In this document: positions 16,904 to 28,957 of the stretch, piece by piece
Numbering within the stretch: position 1 is the stretch's first letter
Layout: every line of letters begins with the position of its first letter
Assembly (NCBI RefSeq): GCF_001557535.2
Contig: NZ_CP014307.1
Coordinates: forward strand, 744,001-808,000
Origin: Burkholderia sp. PAMC 26561
GTDB taxonomy: Bacteria; Pseudomonadota; Gammaproteobacteria; Burkholderiales; Burkholderiaceae
Reading direction: 5' to 3'
DNA length: 64,000 nt
Program-made: the position numbers and the translations under genes
The notes under the pieces: model-generated
Database searches by the model: none
What the model saw: the letters and a program-made list of their open reading frames with translations, nothing else
Told to the model about the DNA's origin: nothing

Positions 16904-18796
16904 TCAATTCGTCGTCGACTTGACGACGACCTGCGACTTCGTATCCCGTTCAATGCGTTTCAACGCCGGCTGCATGGCGGCGAACTCGGCGGGCGAGCAC
17001 ACCTGCTTGCCGAAGTTCGCCTGCAGATGACGCTCGGTCTGGAGCAGGTTGGTCGCAGGATCGAATACATAGCGAGATGAATACGTGAAGAACGTATCGC
17101 TGATATTGGTGTCCGCAGGGACGTCATTCACGCGCACGGTCTTCGGCAAGCTGAGTTGCGCGACTTCGTTGAAGTTGCCGCCAATGCACACGAACGGTTG
17201 CGTGCGAACGCGTTCGGCAAGCAGGTTCTCGACTTGCGATGCGATGCCGCCCGACAAACTCGTGAGCGCCGGTAATGCCGTGGTTCCGGTTGACCATACG
17301 ACGTCATCGAGCGTGCCGCGTATTGTCGTGGTGACAGGCGTGCCGGTGGCATCCAGGTCGCTTGCCGTCAGGCTCGCAGCGCCGCGCAGCCCGGTCGCAT
17401 GCAGACGGGCATCGCCGATTTGTTGACGGCGCTGGGGCGCCGCGTGCCGCAGGATCGCGCGCTCGGGTCCCGCGCTCCACCCCCCATCTTCAACTTGCGA
17501 CGAAAACGCCGCTGATCCATCCGGCGCTACCGCGATCTGCAAACGCACATCGCGTGATAGCGGCTGCGTTGGCGGTGTCCGTGTGAGCGTGCCATCGCCA
17601 ACGAGCAATGCCGGCCGATCCATCTCGGCAAGCGGCAGATATCCGAACTCGACGGCGGAAGCGGTGGCATCGGCGTACATATTCAAGCCCGGCAGCCACG
17701 TGATGATGTGATTGATCGCGCTCGCGCCGTAGCCCGGCACCGACGGTAACGTGTACACCGATCCGAGCGCGACCAGCGCCGGCTCGTTCTCGATTCCGGC
17801 CGCCGATAACAACGCCCCATACAGCGCCACGTAGTCCTTGCAGTCGCCATAGCGGTTCGCGAGGATCTGCGACGCCTTGTGCGGGACGGCGGGGCTTTGC
17901 CCCAGATAAAGCGATACGTAGCGAATATTGTGACGAACCCAGTCGTAGAGCGTCGCGGCTTTTTCGCGGGAGGTGGCGTTATTACGCGTCAGCGATTCAG
18001 CCAGATTGCGAATGGCGGGATCGTTTGCGGTTGGATCGATGGCGCCATCGCGATAACTCGCCGCGAAGCTTTTGTAATCGGGAAACGTCGATACCATCAG
18101 TCGATCGCCGAATTGCACGTAGCCGACCGCACCCGCTTCAACGCGGTCGTAGTGCAGCGTGCTGTATGCGAATTCGTAGCGCGTGCGGCCGTTGTGCGTG
18201 ACAGGCGACAGGGCTTTGTAGCCGCGCGCATCGGCGTAAAGCGGCTTGTCTTCGGGCAGGTCGAAGACGAGCGTCTGGCTTTGAACGGGACCGCGGGCGG
18301 GCTCCACGAAATAATCGAACTGTCCGGGAATGACCGACTTCGACACCGTCTTGTGAAAACGCAGATGCACGGTCGACCCGGCATCGACGGCAGGGAAGAT
18401 CACCGCCTTGAGGCGGCCGTCGGCGAAGGTCGGGGCGCCGGCGGAGCGCGGTTCCTGGATCTCGCGGATCTGGTCGGGGGCAACGTCGTGGCGGGTGCCA
18501 TCGGCGCTGACGGAATAGGCGTCGCTGACCTGGACCGTCGATGTGGATTTGTCGAACCAGACATACCGCTGCGCGACATCGCCAATACCTGCGGATGTGT
18601 TGGCTTTCAGCGTGATTTCATCGTCTTCGGTGAGGGAACCATCGTCAGCGATGGTAAAGATGTGGACGTCGCTGATCGTGGTGGATGGTTGTTCGGTCTC
18701 CATGGTGTCGGCCGCGAACGCGGGGCGGAGCATGCACATCAGGAATGCGGCGAGCAGCGCAAGGGCATTGCGTGCACGGGATCGTTGCAGGTTCAT
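16904..18796 (-). CDS. Exported DUF3857 / transglutaminase-like domain protein
   Basis: A 630-aa periplasmic or surface protein. After a signal peptide (about residues 1-28, ending RPAFA-AD) comes a DUF3857 beta domain (VHIFTIADDGSLTEDDEITLKA and VFDLPEDKPLYAD). A transglutaminase-like core follows, with a catalytic Cys in RYGDCKDYVALYGALLSAAG, a His in INHIITWLPG and an Asp in MYADATA, so the triad appears intact. A C-terminal beta-rich DUF2140-like region ends the protein. Family members may cleave or cross-link peptides, but no substrate is established. It is a monocistronic leftward gene between rdgC and the autotransporter. Confidence 0.85.
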   Translation of the reverse strand: MNLQRSRARNALALLAAFLMCMLRPAFAADTMETEQPSTTISDVHIFTIADDGSLTEDDEITLKANTSAGIGDVAQRYVWFDKSTSTVQVSDAYSVSADGTRHDVAPDQIREIQEPRSAGAPTFADGRLKAVIFPAVDAGSTVHLRFHKTVSKSVIPGQFDYFVEPARGPVQSQTLVFDLPEDKPLYADARGYKALSPVTHNGRTRYEFAYSTLHYDRVEAGAVGYVQFGDRLMVSTFPDYKSFAASYRDGAIDPTANDPAIRNLAESLTRNNATSREKAATLYDWVRHNIRYVSLYLGQSPAVPHKASQILANRYGDCKDYVALYGALLSAAGIENEPALVALGSVYTLPSVPGYGASAINHIITWLPGLNMYADATASAVEFGYLPLAEMDRPALLVGDGTLTRTPPTQPLSRDVRLQIAVAPDGSAAFSSQVEDGGWSAGPERAILRHAAPQRRQQIGDARLHATGLRGAASLTASDLDATGTPVTTTIRGTLDDVVWSTGTTALPALTSLSGGIASQVENLLAERVRTQPFVCIGGNFNEVAQLSLPKTVRVNDVPADTNISDTFFTYSSRYVFDPATNLLQTERHLQANFGKQVCSPAEFAAMQPALKRIERDTKSQVVVKSTTN

Positions 18797-18899
18797 GAGC
18801 CTTGGGCGCTCCGCCTCTGGATTGAGGCGTCAATCGTACAGGAGGTTTGGTTGGGCGCTTGGGCCGCCCGTTTCGTTCGTGCTGGTTTTTGGCAGTAAG

Positions 18900-18936
18900 C
18901 GTGGGGTTGATCGCAGCCGCTGCGATCAACCCCACG
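18900..18936. terminator. Perfect 17-bp hairpin downstream of the autotransporter gene
   Basis: 18900-18916 pairs exactly with 18920-18936 around a 3-base loop (CGTGGGGTTGATCGCAG and its reverse complement). It begins 18 bp past the autotransporter stop codon and precedes the next leftward gene. No T-run follows, so it is a strong structural barrier rather than a textbook terminator. Confidence 0.65.
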
Positions 18937-18954
18937 ACCGCCGCACTCAACCCC

Positions 18955-21900
18955 TCAAAACCGCCACATCACATTTCCCTGAATCGCATTATCGCGATAC
19001 CCCCCGCCGTACTGGCCGGAATACGAAATTCCCACCGTGGCGCTCTTGCCAACACTCACGTCGAGCCCGACCTCGACCACCGCCGTGTCATGCGCGATCG
19101 GCACGCCCGCCACCGAGAACGTCGTTGCACTTGCGCCGAAAGCAAGCCGCGACGTCGGCGTGACATCGCCGAATGCGTGACGCCAGCCGACCATCGCACG
19201 CGGCGTGATAGCCGTCGAGCTGCTCAGTTCCAGACGTGTAGCCGCACGAACACCCAAGGTCGAATACACGAGGTTCTGGGTATCGTTCCCGCTTTGCAAT
19301 GCCGCCGCGCCGCCGCTTTCGGCAAAGCCATCGGTGTGCAGGTTCACGTACGCCAGCCCCGCGAACGGTTCCAGCGCGACGTTGCCAACGGGTATCGCGT
19401 AACCGGTTTCGCCGAAGACCTGCGCGGTCCCGGCGTTGTAGCTCGACGAGGGGTTATCGGAGAAGCCCGCGAAGCTCGCGCTGCGGTCCACGCGCACGTG
19501 ATTCCACGTGTACGCCGAACCGACACGCACCGCGAGCGCGCCGAACTGGGCGCCGCCATACAGCGCGAGGTGATAGCTGTCGATCGAACTCGATGCGTCC
19601 TGCGCGCTGGTATCGAACGAGGTATGGCCAACGCCGCCGGCCGCGCCGACGCGCCAGGTGTCGTTGATGGCGGTATCGGCGCCGATCACGAAACCTGTGC
19701 TGCTGCGATCGACGCTTGCCGCGTTGCCATCGCTGCCAAGCCGGCCTTGCGAACCGAATGCCTGGCCCCAGGCCGCCGGTGACAGACGCGGCTTGAGGTT
19801 GCATGCGCCTCGCGACGTGATGTCGGCGGCCTTGTCGTTGCCATCGATGCGATCGCCGGCATCATCGAGACACGAAGCCGGCCCGGATGCGAGCGCTGCC
19901 AGCGGCCCTGTCGATGGCGCCAGCGCCTGGCGCATGCGGTCGGACACGGCATCGCGAATGTAATGGCTGTCGTCGAGCAGCACGCTTTTCGCGCTCGCGT
20001 GAATCTCGCCCGACATGTTGTTCAGCGCGATGCGCGCCGTGGGTTTGTCCTGCGTGATGAGCGCGTCGTAGATCGGCGTGCCCGGCCCCATCGCGGTGAG
20101 CGCGGTGCCAACCGCACGCTGGTTCTGCGTGGTGCCGACATCGGCAAACGAATTGCCGTTCGGCTTGAGTGTCAGGAAGACGCTGTTCGGACCATAGCCG
20201 AGTGTCGGCGTAAGGAACGCGAGGCTCGAGACCGTACTGGCGAACGTGCCGGTGACGCCGCCGCCCGCCGTAAGGATGGTGTAGGTCGTATTCGGCGCAT
20301 AGGTTCCCGTCGATGGCCTGACCTGCACCGTGCCCCCGCCAAGCGCCGCGGTGCCGCTTGCATCGATGGAATTGCCTTGCTGCGGCGTGACCTGCACCTG
20401 GTACGTGGAACCCGGCGCGAAGCTGACGTTGCCGCCCACGTCGAGCGTCGTATTCGCGGCACCGGGCGCCGCGGTGCCGCCTGTGTTCACGATCAGGCCG
20501 CCGACCTTGCCGGTCCCGCCGAGCGTGCCGCCGCTGTTCACGGTGACCGTCGAATTGCCGATGGAACCATTCACCGCCAACGTACCCGCGTTCACCAGGG
20601 TCGGCCCCGAATACGTGCTTGTCCCGTTGAGGTTGAGTTGCCCCGATCCGTCCTTGACCACGCCGCCCGTGCCGCTGATCACGCCGCCATAGGTGATGGT
20701 GCCGGAATGGTTGAACGCAACCGTGCCGTTATCGACGATATTGCCGCTCACGCTGCCCGTCGTGCCGCCATTGCCGAGCTGCAAGGTGCCGGCGTTGATC
20801 GTCGTGCCGCCCGAGTAGGTGTTGTCGCCGGTCAGTGTCAGCGTATCTGCGCCACCCTTCGTGAGCGACCCGGCGCCGGTGATCGTGCCGGCGAAGTTGC
20901 CGCCGCCGTTGACCGTCAGCGCGCCCGAGCCGAGTTCGAGTGAACCGCCGCCGCTGTTGCCGTTGAGCGAGCCCAGCGTCAGGTCATTACCGTTCGCGTT
21001 CAGCGTGCCGCTGTTCAACGTGAGCGGTCCCGTACCGAGCGCCGTGCTGCTGCCGAGCGTGACGGTGCCGTTGTTGAGGGTCGTGCCGCCGCTGTAGGTA
21101 TTCGATCTGCTCAGCGTCAGGTTGGCCGCGCCGTCCTTCGTCAAGCCTCCCGCGCCCGATACCGCGCCGCTCAAGGTCAGATCCGCCGTCCCGCCGACGG
21201 TCAGGCCCGTACCAAGGTTGACCGCGTTGGCAACGGTGATGGCCGTCGTGCTATCGAGCGAGGTGGGGCCGGTGACGGTCAATGCACCCGTTCCCAGCGC
21301 TGCGCCGTTGCCAAGCGTCAGCGTGCCCGCATTGAGAACGGCGCCGCCGGCAAACGTGTTCGCGCCGGCGAGCGTTTCGTTGCCGCTGCCTTGTTTCACG
21401 ATCCCGCCGGTCCCGCCGATCGTGCCGCCGAAGGTCTGGTTGGTGGCGTCTCCAAGGGTGAGCGTATTGCCGCCCAATGTAACGGTGCTGCCCGCCGCGC
21501 CCGCAAGCGATCCAATGGTTTGGTTGCCGGCCGCAGCAATGTCGAAGGCCGAACCGGAAGCTGCCGTGTTCACCACGCCCGTCGATGACAGGCTACCCCC
21601 CGCGCGCAACGCCAGTGTTCCAGCGTTGATCGTGGTGCCGCCGGTGAAGGTGTTGGCTGCGGTCAGCGTTTCGGTGCCCGTCCCTTGCTTCACGATGCCA
21701 CCCGCTCCGCCGATCACGCCGCCGTAGGTCTGACTGGTTGCATCGCCGAAAGTGAGCGTGTTGCCGCCAAGTGTGACCGTGCTGCCCGTCAACCCTGCCA
21801 GTGAACCGATGGTCTGATTGCCGGTCGCACTCGAGATATCGAATCCCGCACCCACGGCCGCCGTGTTCACCGCGCCCGTCGCCGACAGGCTGCCGCCCGC

Positions 21901-24900
21901 GCCCAGCGCCAGTGTCCCGGCATTGATCGTCGTGCCGCCGCTGAAGGTGTTCGCGCCCGTCAGCGTCTCGGTGCCCGTGCCTTGCTTGACGATGCCACCC
22001 GTTCCATTGATCGCGCCGCCGAACGTCTGGTTGGTGACGTCTCCGAGCGTCAGCGAATTGCCGCCCAACGTAACCGTGCTTCCCGCCGCGCCGGAAAGCG
22101 ATCCGATGACCTGATTGCCCGCAGCGGAGATATCGAAACCGGCGCCGGAAGCTGCTGTGTTCACCGTCCCCGTCGATGACAAACTGCCGCCCGCGCCCAA
22201 GCTCAGCGTGCCGTCCTTGATCGTCGTGCCGCCGGTAAATGTATTCGTGCCTGTCAGCGTCAACGTGCCCGCACCGTCCTTCGCCAGGCCGCCCGTCCCG
22301 CTCACGATGATCCCCGTGCTCAGGTCGTTCGAATAATCGATGCCAAGCGTCCCGTTGTTCGTGATGTTGCCGATCACGCTGCCGCCCGTGCCGCCGTTGC
22401 CGAGCTGCAAGGTCCCGGCGCTGATTGTGGTACCGCCAGTGTAGGTGTTCGTGCCCGTGAGAATTTCGGTTCCGCTCCCCTGCTTCACGATACCGCCCGT
22501 GCCGCCGATCACCCCGCCAAAGGTCTGGTCGCTCGCAGCGCCAAGCGTGAGCGTGTTGCCGCCGAGCGTTACCGTGCTGCCGGTGACGCCGGCGAGTGAG
22601 CCTATCGACTGGTTGCCGCCGGCCGAGATGTCGAGACCTGCGCCGGTGCCTGCAACGCTCACCGTGCCGCTGGACGCAATGCTGCCGCCCGCGCCGAGCG
22701 CGAGCGTGCCCGCGTTGATGGTGGTATCGCCGGTGAAGGTGTTCGAGGCCGTCAGCGTTTCAGTGCCCGATCCTTGCTTCACGATGCCGCCCGTTCCGCC
22801 GATCACGCCGCCGTAGGTCTGACTGGTGGCATCGCCGAAAGTGAGCGTATTGGCGCCCAATGTGACCGCGCTTCCCGTTGCGCCCGCCAGCGATCCAATG
22901 GTCTGGTTGCCGGCCGCCGCAATGTCGAAGCCCCCGCCGGAAGCCGCCGTGTTCACCGCGCCCGTCGCCGAAAGACTGCCGCCCGCGCCCAGCGCCAGTG
23001 TCCCTGCATTGATCGTCGTGCCGCCGCTGAAGGTGTTCGCCCCAGTCAACGTTTCGGTACCCGAACCTTGTTTGACGATTCCGCCCGTCCCGTTGATCGC
23101 GCCGCCGAACGTCTGGTTGGTGGTGTCTCCAAGAGTCAGCGAATTGCCGCCCAACGCAACGGTACTCCCCGACGCTCCCGCCAGCGATCCGATGGTCTGG
23201 TTGCCGCTCGCGCCGGACATATCGAAACCTGCGCCGAGTGCGGCCGTATTCACCGCGCCCGTCGCCGATAAACTCCCGCCCGCGCCCAAGGCCAGCGTTC
23301 CGGCGTTGACCGTGGTGCCGCCGGTGAAGGTCTGGGCGGCGGTCAGCGTCTCGGTTCCCGCGCCTTCCTTCACAATCCCGCCCGTCCCGCCGATCACCCC
23401 GCCGAAGGCCAGGTTCGCACCGTTGCCGAAGGTCAGCGTATTGCCGCCCAGCGCGACCGTGCTGCCCGTTACGCCCGCCAGCGAACCGATGGTCCGGTTG
23501 CCGTTCGCGCCGGCGATATCGAAGGCCGCGCCCGCTGCCGCGACATCCACCGCGCCCGTCGATGCCAGGCTTCCGCTGCCGTTCAGCGCGAGCGTTCCGG
23601 CGTTGATCGTCGTCGCTCCGGTGTAGGTATTCACGCCCGTCAGTGTCTGCGTTCCCGTCCCTTGCTTGATCAGGCCGCCCGTTCCGCCGATGGCGCCATC
23701 GAAGGTCTGGTTGGTGGCGTCGCCCAGGGTCAGGTTGTTCGCGCCGAGCGTGATCGTGCTGCCCGCGTCGCCATGCAACGAACCGATGCTCTGCGCGCCG
23801 CCCGCCGAGAGATCGAGTCCCGCGTTCGCCCCCACGTTCACCGTCCCCGCCTGCGACAGGCTGCCGCCCGCGCCCACGACGAGCGTGCCGGCATTGATAT
23901 CGGTGTCGCCGGTGTAGGTGTTCGCGCCCGTGAACGTCGCCGTGCCCGAGCCTTCCTTCACCACGCCCCCGGTCCCGCTGATCACGCCCGCGAAGGTGGT
24001 GTCGGTGCTGTCGCCGAAGGTCAGCGTATTGCCGCCGAGCGCCACCGTGCTTCCGCCGATACCCGACAGCGACCCAATGGTCTGGTTGCCGGCTGCGGTC
24101 AGATCCAGCGTCGAGCCGACGCCGGCGACATCGACGGCGCCCGACGATGCCAGGCTGCCGCCCGCGCCTATCGCAAGCGTTCCGGCGTTGATGGTCGTGC
24201 CGCCCGTGTAGGTGTTCGCGCCCGTAAGCGTTTCAGTTCCTGCACCTTGCTTGACGATACCGCCCGCGCCGCCAATTGCGCCGGCGAAAGTCTGGCTGGT
24301 AGTGTCGCCTAATGTGAGTGTGTTGGCGCCCAAGGCAACCGTGCTGCCCGCAACACCCGCCAGCGAGCCGATTGTCTGGTTGCCGCCGGCGGCAATATTG
24401 AAGGCCGCGCCGGCGCCTGCCACGTTCACCCCGCCAGTCGGCGACAGGCTGCCGCCCGCGCCGACGGCAAGCGTGCCGGCGTTGATCGTCGTGCCGCCGG
24501 TGAATGTGTTCGTACCGGTCAACGTTTCGGTGCCCGAACCTTGTTTGACGATGCCGCCCGTCCCGCCAATCGCGCCGCCGAAGGTCTGGTTCGTGGCATC
24601 GCCCAATGTGAGCGTGTTGGCGCCCAGCGCGACCGTGCCGCCTGAACCGCCGGCGAGCGAACCGATGGTTTGCGGACCAGCCGCGTTCGAGATGTCGAAG
24701 CCCGCGCCCGATCCGGCGACGTTGACCGCACCCGTCGATGCAAGGCTTCCGCCCGCACCCAGGGCCAACGTCCCCGCGTTGATCGTCGTGCCGCCACCAA
24801 AGGTATTCGCGCCCGTGAGCGTTTCCGTCCCCGCGCCTTGTCTGATCAGCGCGCCCGCGCCGCTGATCACGCCGCCGAACGTCTGGTTCGTCGAGTCGCC

Positions 24901-27900
24901 GAGGGTCAGCGCGTTCGCCCCCAAGGTGACCGTGCTGCCCGATGCGCCTGCCAGTGAACCGATGGTTTGCGGGCCACTTGCGCCCGAGATATCGAAGCCC
25001 GCGCCGATGCCCGCCGTGTTCACGGCACTCGTCGACGCAAGGCTCCCGCCCGCGCCCAAAGCGAGTGTCCCGGCGTTGATCGTCGCGCCGCCGGAGAAGG
25101 TGTTCGCGGCAGTGAACGTTTCGGTGCCCGCACCCTGCTTGACGATGCCGCCCGTTCCTCCAATAACGCCGCCGAACACATGATTGCCCGCGTCGCCGAG
25201 TGTCAGGGAAATGGCGCCGAGCGCGACCGCACTGCCCGCCACCCCGGATAACCCGCCGATGGTTTGCGGACCAGCAGCAGCGGAAATATCGAAGACAGTG
25301 CCGGCCGCCGCAGTGTTCACGGCACCGGTCGATGCAAGGCTTCCGCCCGTCCCCAACGCCAGCGTTCCGGTGTTGACCGTTGTCCCGCCGGTGAATGTGT
25401 TGGCGCCCGTAAGCGTTTCAGTTCCTGCACCTTGCTTGACGATACCGCCCGTTCCTCCAATCACGCCGCCGAAGGTTTGACTGGTGGCGTCGCCGAAGGT
25501 GAGCGTGTTCACGCCCAGCGTCACCGTGCTGCCGGCGCCGCCCGCCAGTGAACCGATGGTTTGCGGACCACCCGCGCCCGAGATATCGAAGCCCGCTCCG
25601 GCACCGGACGTATTGACCGCCCCCGTCGATGACAAGCTGCCGCCCGTGCCCAGCGCCAGTGTTCCGGCGTTGACCGTCGCGCCGCCCGAAAAGGTGTTTG
25701 CGCCAGTCAGCGTCTCAGTGCCGGCACCTTGCTTGACGATGCCACCCGTCCCGCCAATGACGCCGCCGAAGGTTTGACTGGTGGCATCGCCCAAAGCCAG
25801 CGTGTTTGCGCCCAGCGTGACCGTGCTGCCCGCCGCACCTGCCAGCGCGCCGATCGTCTGATTGCCGGCCGCCCCCGATATATCCAGCCCCGTTCCCGCA
25901 GCAGCGGTGTTCACGGCGCCCGTCGCGGCCATGCTGCCGCCCGCGCCCAGCGCAATCGTGCCGGCGTTGACGGTCGTGCCGCCAGTGAAGGTATTGGCCG
26001 CGGTCAGCGTTTCAGTACCTGTACCTTGCTTGACGATGCCGCCCGCGCCTCCAACCGCGCCGCCGAAGGTGTGGCTGGTGGCATCACCGAACGTCAGCGT
26101 ACTTGCGCCGAGCGACACCGTGCTGCCGGCCACGCCCGTGAGTGACCCGATGGCCTGATTCGCGCCCGACGCAGCTATGTCGAAACCGGTGCCCATGCCG
26201 TTCAGATTGACGGTGCCCGTCGATGTCAAACTTCCGCCCGCGCCAATCGCGATGGTTCCCGCATTGATGTTCGTGCCGCCGGTGAAAGTATTTGCACCGC
26301 TAAGCGTTTCCGTGCCGCTTCCTTGCTTGCTGATCCCACCCGTCCCGCCAATGGCACCCGCAAACGTTTGACTGGTGGCATCGCCGAAAGCCAGCGTGTT
26401 CGCGCCCAGCGTCACCGACGTGCCGGCCACCCCGCCAAGCGACCCGATGGTCTGGTTGCCGACTGCTGTCGAGATATCGAAACTGGCGCCCGCGCCCGAC
26501 AGATCCACGCCACCCGTCGCGGCGAGGCTGCCGCCCGCGCCCAGCGCGAAGCGTCCGCCGCTGATGGTCGTGCCGCCGGTGTAGGTTGCGGGCGCCGCCA
26601 CCGTAACCGTCGCCGCGCCGCTTTTGATGAGACTTCCCGCACCGCTGACAGCGCCGGTCAGCGTCAGGTCGTTCGATCCCGCAAGCGTCAGCGCATCGCC
26701 CGAGCCGATGCCGATGGCATTTGTCAGTGTGAGCGGCGCCGTTGTGTCGAGCGTCGCCGCACCGCCGACAGTCACCGCGCCGCTCCCTAGCGCCTGCGCG
26801 TTCCCCGCGATGACCGATCCGCCGTTGAGCGCCGTGCCGCCGGTGTAGCCATTGGCGCCGGTCAGCGTCAGCGCGCCGGAATCGTTCTTGGTCAGGCCGC
26901 CGGCGCCGGACAGGACGCCCGACATCGTCAGGGCGTTGGTTCCCTGGACCGTCAGGCCGCCCGCTTGCAAGGTCGCATCGTTCGCGACGTTCAGGCCGCC
27001 CGAGTTCGCCTGGATCGTGCCCCCCGCCGACGTAAGCGCGCCGCTGCCGAACGACGCGTTGTCGTTGAATCCGGCGACGCCGCCGGCAAGCGTCGTGTCG
27101 GCCAGACCGCCCAAAGGGCCGTTCAATGTCCACGTGCCGCTATTGACCTTCAAATGCTGGAAGTCGATATACGTCCCGCTTGCAACCGTCCCCGTCCCAG
27201 TGGTTCCCGCGCCTGTACCCGTGGCCGCGTTCTGAAGCACGAGGGTGTTGTTGCCGCCGAGACCGCCATCGACTACGCCGGTCGCGGCGAAACCAACGTT
27301 GATGCCTACTACGCCGAGTGAAAGTCCCAAGCCACCGGACGCATTGACCGACGAACCGGTCACGGCGGTGAAGGTGTTTGTGCTGCCTGCGCCCATCGAG
27401 ACGCTGCCATTGATCGTCCCTGCATTGACGAAGGTGTTTCCCGTGCCCGGCGTGCCGGAAGCCTGCAAGCCGACGCGGCCTGTGATGAGTCCGGTACTTG
27501 TATTGACCACGTTGGTCTGGCCGCCACCAAAGACCGCGATGACCGGCGCGTCCGATGGCAGCACGGCCGCATCGAGCAATGTCGATGCTCCGATGGTGCC
27601 CGAGTTACTGATATTGGTAACGCCGCCCGTGGTGTTCTGCACAGCGAGCGCCATGCCATTGAGGGTGGGCAGCGATACGTTGATCGATCCGCCCGTGCCG
27701 TTCATGTTGCCGCTATTGGTTACGTTGATCGTGCTCGCCGCACCGCCGTTTCCAATGACCGTGCCGCTCGACAGCACACCGATCAAGCCAAGCAAGCTCG
27801 GGTCGATAGTCCCCGCGTTATTGAGCGTCACGTTGCTTCCGGTGAGGCTCATCGCCGTTCCGCCGACGCCAAGCAGCACGCCCGCCGACGCGCCTGGCAA

Positions 27901-28215
27901 CAGGTTGACCGTCAAGTTGTTCGCTGAATTGGCATACGAAATATTGGCAGCGCCAGTGCAGTTCACTGTCGCGCCTGTCGCTGTGCACGCGGCCCATGCT
28001 GCAGGATTGTCGCCAAGAAACAGGGCCGCTGTGGCCAATGCCATGACCATCGGCTTGGGAAAGCTGATACCTCTGATCTCGCCGGCCAGATTGCCTGAAC
28101 CGCTTACCGATACATCTCGTGCGGAGGGTCCTTTGCAATTGCTTTTCGCCAATTCTGACGTAACGACATAAGCACCCTGGGACTTGCTCCAGACCACGCG
28201 ATACACCTTGCTCAT
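18955..28215 (-). CDS. Giant autotransporter adhesin with PATR-type passenger repeats (3086 aa)
   Basis: Type Va secreted surface protein. The N-terminus is an extended signal peptide ([24 protein letters not shown]), with a hydrophobic core near 54-68 and cleavage likely after AWA (about residue 75). The passenger (about 76-2780) is a predicted beta-helix rich in Gly, Thr, Ala and Asn, made of autotransporter-associated beta-strand repeats. Seventeen copies of a module of about 98 residues containing IGSLAG dominate it. The last 280 or so residues form the autotransporter beta-barrel, ending VMWRF with the terminal Phe needed for outer-membrane assembly. Cysteines occur only near both ends of the protein. 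GAGGCAACA precedes the ATG. No dedicated partner gene is nearby. The role is probably adhesion or aggregation, by family analogy. Confidence 0.93.
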   Translation of the reverse strand: MSKVYRVVWSKSQGAYVVTSELAKSNCKGPSARDVSVSGSGNLAGEIRGISFPKPMVMALATAALFLGDNPAAWAACTATGATVNCTGAANISYANSANNLTVNLLPGASAGVLLGVGGTAMSLTGSNVTLNNAGTIDPSLLGLIGVLSSGTVIGNGGAASTINVTNSGNMNGTGGSINVSLPTLNGMALAVQNTTGGVTNISNSGTIGASTLLDAAVLPSDAPVIAVFGGGQTNVVNTSTGLITGRVGLQASGTPGTGNTFVNAGTINGSVSMGAGSTNTFTAVTGSSVNASGGLGLSLGVVGINVGFAATGVVDGGLGGNNTLVLQNAATGTGAGTTGTGTVASGTYIDFQHLKVNSGTWTLNGPLGGLADTTLAGGVAGFNDNASFGSGALTSAGGTIQANSGGLNVANDATLQAGGLTVQGTNALTMSGVLSGAGGLTKNDSGALTLTGANGYTGGTALNGGSVIAGNAQALGSGAVTVGGAATLDTTAPLTLTNAIGIGSGDALTLAGSNDLTLTGAVSGAGSLIKSGAATVTVAAPATYTGGTTISGGRFALGAGGSLAATGGVDLSGAGASFDISTAVGNQTIGSLGGVAGTSVTLGANTLAFGDATSQTFAGAIGGTGGISKQGSGTETLSGANTFTGGTNINAGTIAIGAGGSLTSTGTVNLNGMGTGFDIAASGANQAIGSLTGVAGSTVSLGASTLTFGDATSHTFGGAVGGAGGIVKQGTGTETLTAANTFTGGTTVNAGTIALGAGGSMAATGAVNTAAAGTGLDISGAAGNQTIGALAGAAGSTVTLGANTLALGDATSQTFGGVIGGTGGIVKQGAGTETLTGANTFSGGATVNAGTLALGTGGSLSSTGAVNTSGAGAGFDISGAGGPQTIGSLAGGAGSTVTLGVNTLTFGDATSQTFGGVIGGTGGIVKQGAGTETLTGANTFTGGTTVNTGTLALGTGGSLASTGAVNTAAAGTVFDISAAAGPQTIGGLSGVAGSAVALGAISLTLGDAGNHVFGGVIGGTGGIVKQGAGTETFTAANTFSGGATINAGTLALGAGGSLASTSAVNTAGIGAGFDISGASGPQTIGSLAGASGSTVTLGANALTLGDSTNQTFGGVISGAGALIRQGAGTETLTGANTFGGGTTINAGTLALGAGGSLASTGAVNVAGSGAGFDISNAAGPQTIGSLAGGSGGTVALGANTLTLGDATNQTFGGAIGGTGGIVKQGSGTETLTGTNTFTGGTTINAGTLAVGAGGSLSPTGGVNVAGAGAAFNIAAGGNQTIGSLAGVAGSTVALGANTLTLGDTTSQTFAGAIGGAGGIVKQGAGTETLTGANTYTGGTTINAGTLAIGAGGSLASSGAVDVAGVGSTLDLTAAGNQTIGSLSGIGGSTVALGGNTLTFGDSTDTTFAGVISGTGGVVKEGSGTATFTGANTYTGDTDINAGTLVVGAGGSLSQAGTVNVGANAGLDLSAGGAQSIGSLHGDAGSTITLGANNLTLGDATNQTFDGAIGGTGGLIKQGTGTQTLTGVNTYTGATTINAGTLALNGSGSLASTGAVDVAAAGAAFDIAGANGNRTIGSLAGVTGSTVALGGNTLTFGNGANLAFGGVIGGTGGIVKEGAGTETLTAAQTFTGGTTVNAGTLALGAGGSLSATGAVNTAALGAGFDMSGASGNQTIGSLAGASGSTVALGGNSLTLGDTTNQTFGGAINGTGGIVKQGSGTETLTGANTFSGGTTINAGTLALGAGGSLSATGAVNTAASGGGFDIAAAGNQTIGSLAGATGSAVTLGANTLTFGDATSQTYGGVIGGTGGIVKQGSGTETLTASNTFTGDTTINAGTLALGAGGSIASSGTVSVAGTGAGLDISAGGNQSIGSLAGVTGSTVTLGGNTLTLGAASDQTFGGVIGGTGGIVKQGSGTEILTGTNTYTGGTTISAGTLQLGNGGTGGSVIGNITNNGTLGIDYSNDLSTGIIVSGTGGLAKDGAGTLTLTGTNTFTGGTTIKDGTLSLGAGGSLSSTGTVNTAASGAGFDISAAGNQVIGSLSGAAGSTVTLGGNSLTLGDVTNQTFGGAINGTGGIVKQGTGTETLTGANTFSGGTTINAGTLALGAGGSLSATGAVNTAAVGAGFDISSATGNQTIGSLAGLTGSTVTLGGNTLTFGDATSQTYGGVIGGAGGIVKQGTGTETLTAANTFTGGTTINAGTLALRAGGSLSSTGVVNTAASGSAFDIAAAGNQTIGSLAGAAGSTVTLGGNTLTLGDATNQTFGGTIGGTGGIVKQGSGNETLAGANTFAGGAVLNAGTLTLGNGAALGTGALTVTGPTSLDSTTAITVANAVNLGTGLTVGGTADLTLSGAVSGAGGLTKDGAANLTLSRSNTYSGGTTLNNGTVTLGSSTALGTGPLTLNSGTLNANGNDLTLGSLNGNSGGGSLELGSGALTVNGGGNFAGTITGAGSLTKGGADTLTLTGDNTYSGGTTINAGTLQLGNGGTTGSVSGNIVDNGTVAFNHSGTITYGGVISGTGGVVKDGSGQLNLNGTSTYSGPTLVNAGTLAVNGSIGNSTVTVNSGGTLGGTGKVGGLIVNTGGTAAPGAANTTLDVGGNVSFAPGSTYQVQVTPQQGNSIDASGTAALGGGTVQVRPSTGTYAPNTTYTILTAGGGVTGTFASTVSSLAFLTPTLGYGPNSVFLTLKPNGNSFADVGTTQNQRAVGTALTAMGPGTPIYDALITQDKPTARIALNNMSGEIHASAKSVLLDDSHYIRDAVSDRMRQALAPSTGPLAALASGPASCLDDAGDRIDGNDKAADITSRGACNLKPRLSPAAWGQAFGSQGRLGSDGNAASVDRSSTGFVIGADTAINDTWRVGAAGGVGHTSFDTSAQDASSSIDSYHLALYGGAQFGALAVRVGSAYTWNHVRVDRSASFAGFSDNPSSSYNAGTAQVFGETGYAIPVGNVALEPFAGLAYVNLHTDGFAESGGAAALQSGNDTQNLVYSTLGVRAATRLELSSSTAITPRAMVGWRHAFGDVTPTSRLAFGASATTFSVAGVPIAHDTAVVEVGLDVSVGKSATVGISYSGQYGGGYRDNAIQGNVMWRF
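21371..26580 (-). repeat. Tandem array of 17 repeats of about 294 bp inside the autotransporter gene
   Basis: Each unit encodes a module of roughly 98 residues: [50 protein letters not shown] and [13 protein letters not shown], in this order. I counted 17 IGSL/IGAL/IGGL modules by eye, from about 26450 down to about 21510. One unit near 22250-22440 carries an extra insert ([21 protein letters not shown]). DNA similarity between units is high, so unequal recombination and assembly collapse are both likely here. Confidence 0.85.
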
Positions 28216-28907
28216 TGTTGCCTCGCTCTATTAGTTAGAGTGGATGACGCTTTTGCAGATGCAGCGCCGATCGAATCCGCAAAAAACGCAGACGACACAA
28301 AGCCGCGCATTGAATGCGCCGGTTTAAAGAAGAGATGTGCCCGTTTTTATATGGACGTGTTTATCCGCGCCGCTCATTGGCGACAGCTTCAGGCCCGGTA
28401 TCGTTTTATTTTCCGGCGCTAAACGCGGATTGCTCCGCGAGCGCGCAGCATCAAGCCCGCCATACGCATCTTCGCGCGATAGACGTGACTGGCCGTACGC
28501 TTACAACAGCGATTAAATGTGACATGGCGTGAAACCCTCGGTTCTCTCTCGTTCTCATATTTGGCTTTTTCAGCCTTTGTCTGGAGAATGACAAGCTTTA
28601 CAAGATATTTCAACAAATATTTGTTATCGCTTGAACCAAGCGTTCCACCGCGTGAAGGGGTCGAGCCGTAAACGGCTGATCGAAAAGGGTAAACCAGTTA
28701 TTTGATTCAAACGAAGACAATTGAAAGAAGCGGATGGCAGAACGAGAACCCAGCTCAAGCAGTTAATTGAACATCGCGGCCGCGGAGTGCCAGTCATTTT
28801 TCTTTTTTGCTGCACCACAATTAAGGAAAAAACCAGTTGGCCCGAGCGGTGATTAATCTGTTCCAGCCGCAACCTAAAAAACCCGGGAATCTGGAATCTT
28901 GTTTCAA
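28216..28907. other. Long leader/intergenic region upstream of the autotransporter
   Basis: About 690 bp without a convincing gene; it is AT-richer than its surroundings. It contains a perfect 14-bp palindrome, AACAAATATTTGTT, at 28612-28625, which may be a regulator site. The autotransporter promoter must lie in this region. Short ORFs on both strands lack ribosome sites and coding-like composition. Confidence 0.5.
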
Positions 28908-28941
28908 AATGCCGCGCTTCTGAGAGAAAACGCGCGGCATT
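28908..28941 (-). terminator. Terminator of the Liv/M81 operon
   Basis: On the minus strand a perfect 10-bp stem (AATGCCGCGC with GCGCGGCATT) encloses a 14-base loop and runs into TTTTG. It begins 16 bp past the M81 gene stop codon, so it ends the leftward operon. Confidence 0.7.
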
Positions 28942-28957
28942 ACCCTTAGTTAATCGC

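Noticed and set aside
21371..26580. Regularly spaced direct repeats as a possible CRISPR array
   Set aside because: The period is about 294 bp, the units are coding throughout, and no cas gene is present.
20819..28171. Many plus-strand ORFs rich in Pro, Val and Ala opposite the autotransporter
   Set aside because: They are antisense images of the repetitive Gly/Thr/Ala coding sequence; they repeat with the same 294-bp period and have no ribosome sites.
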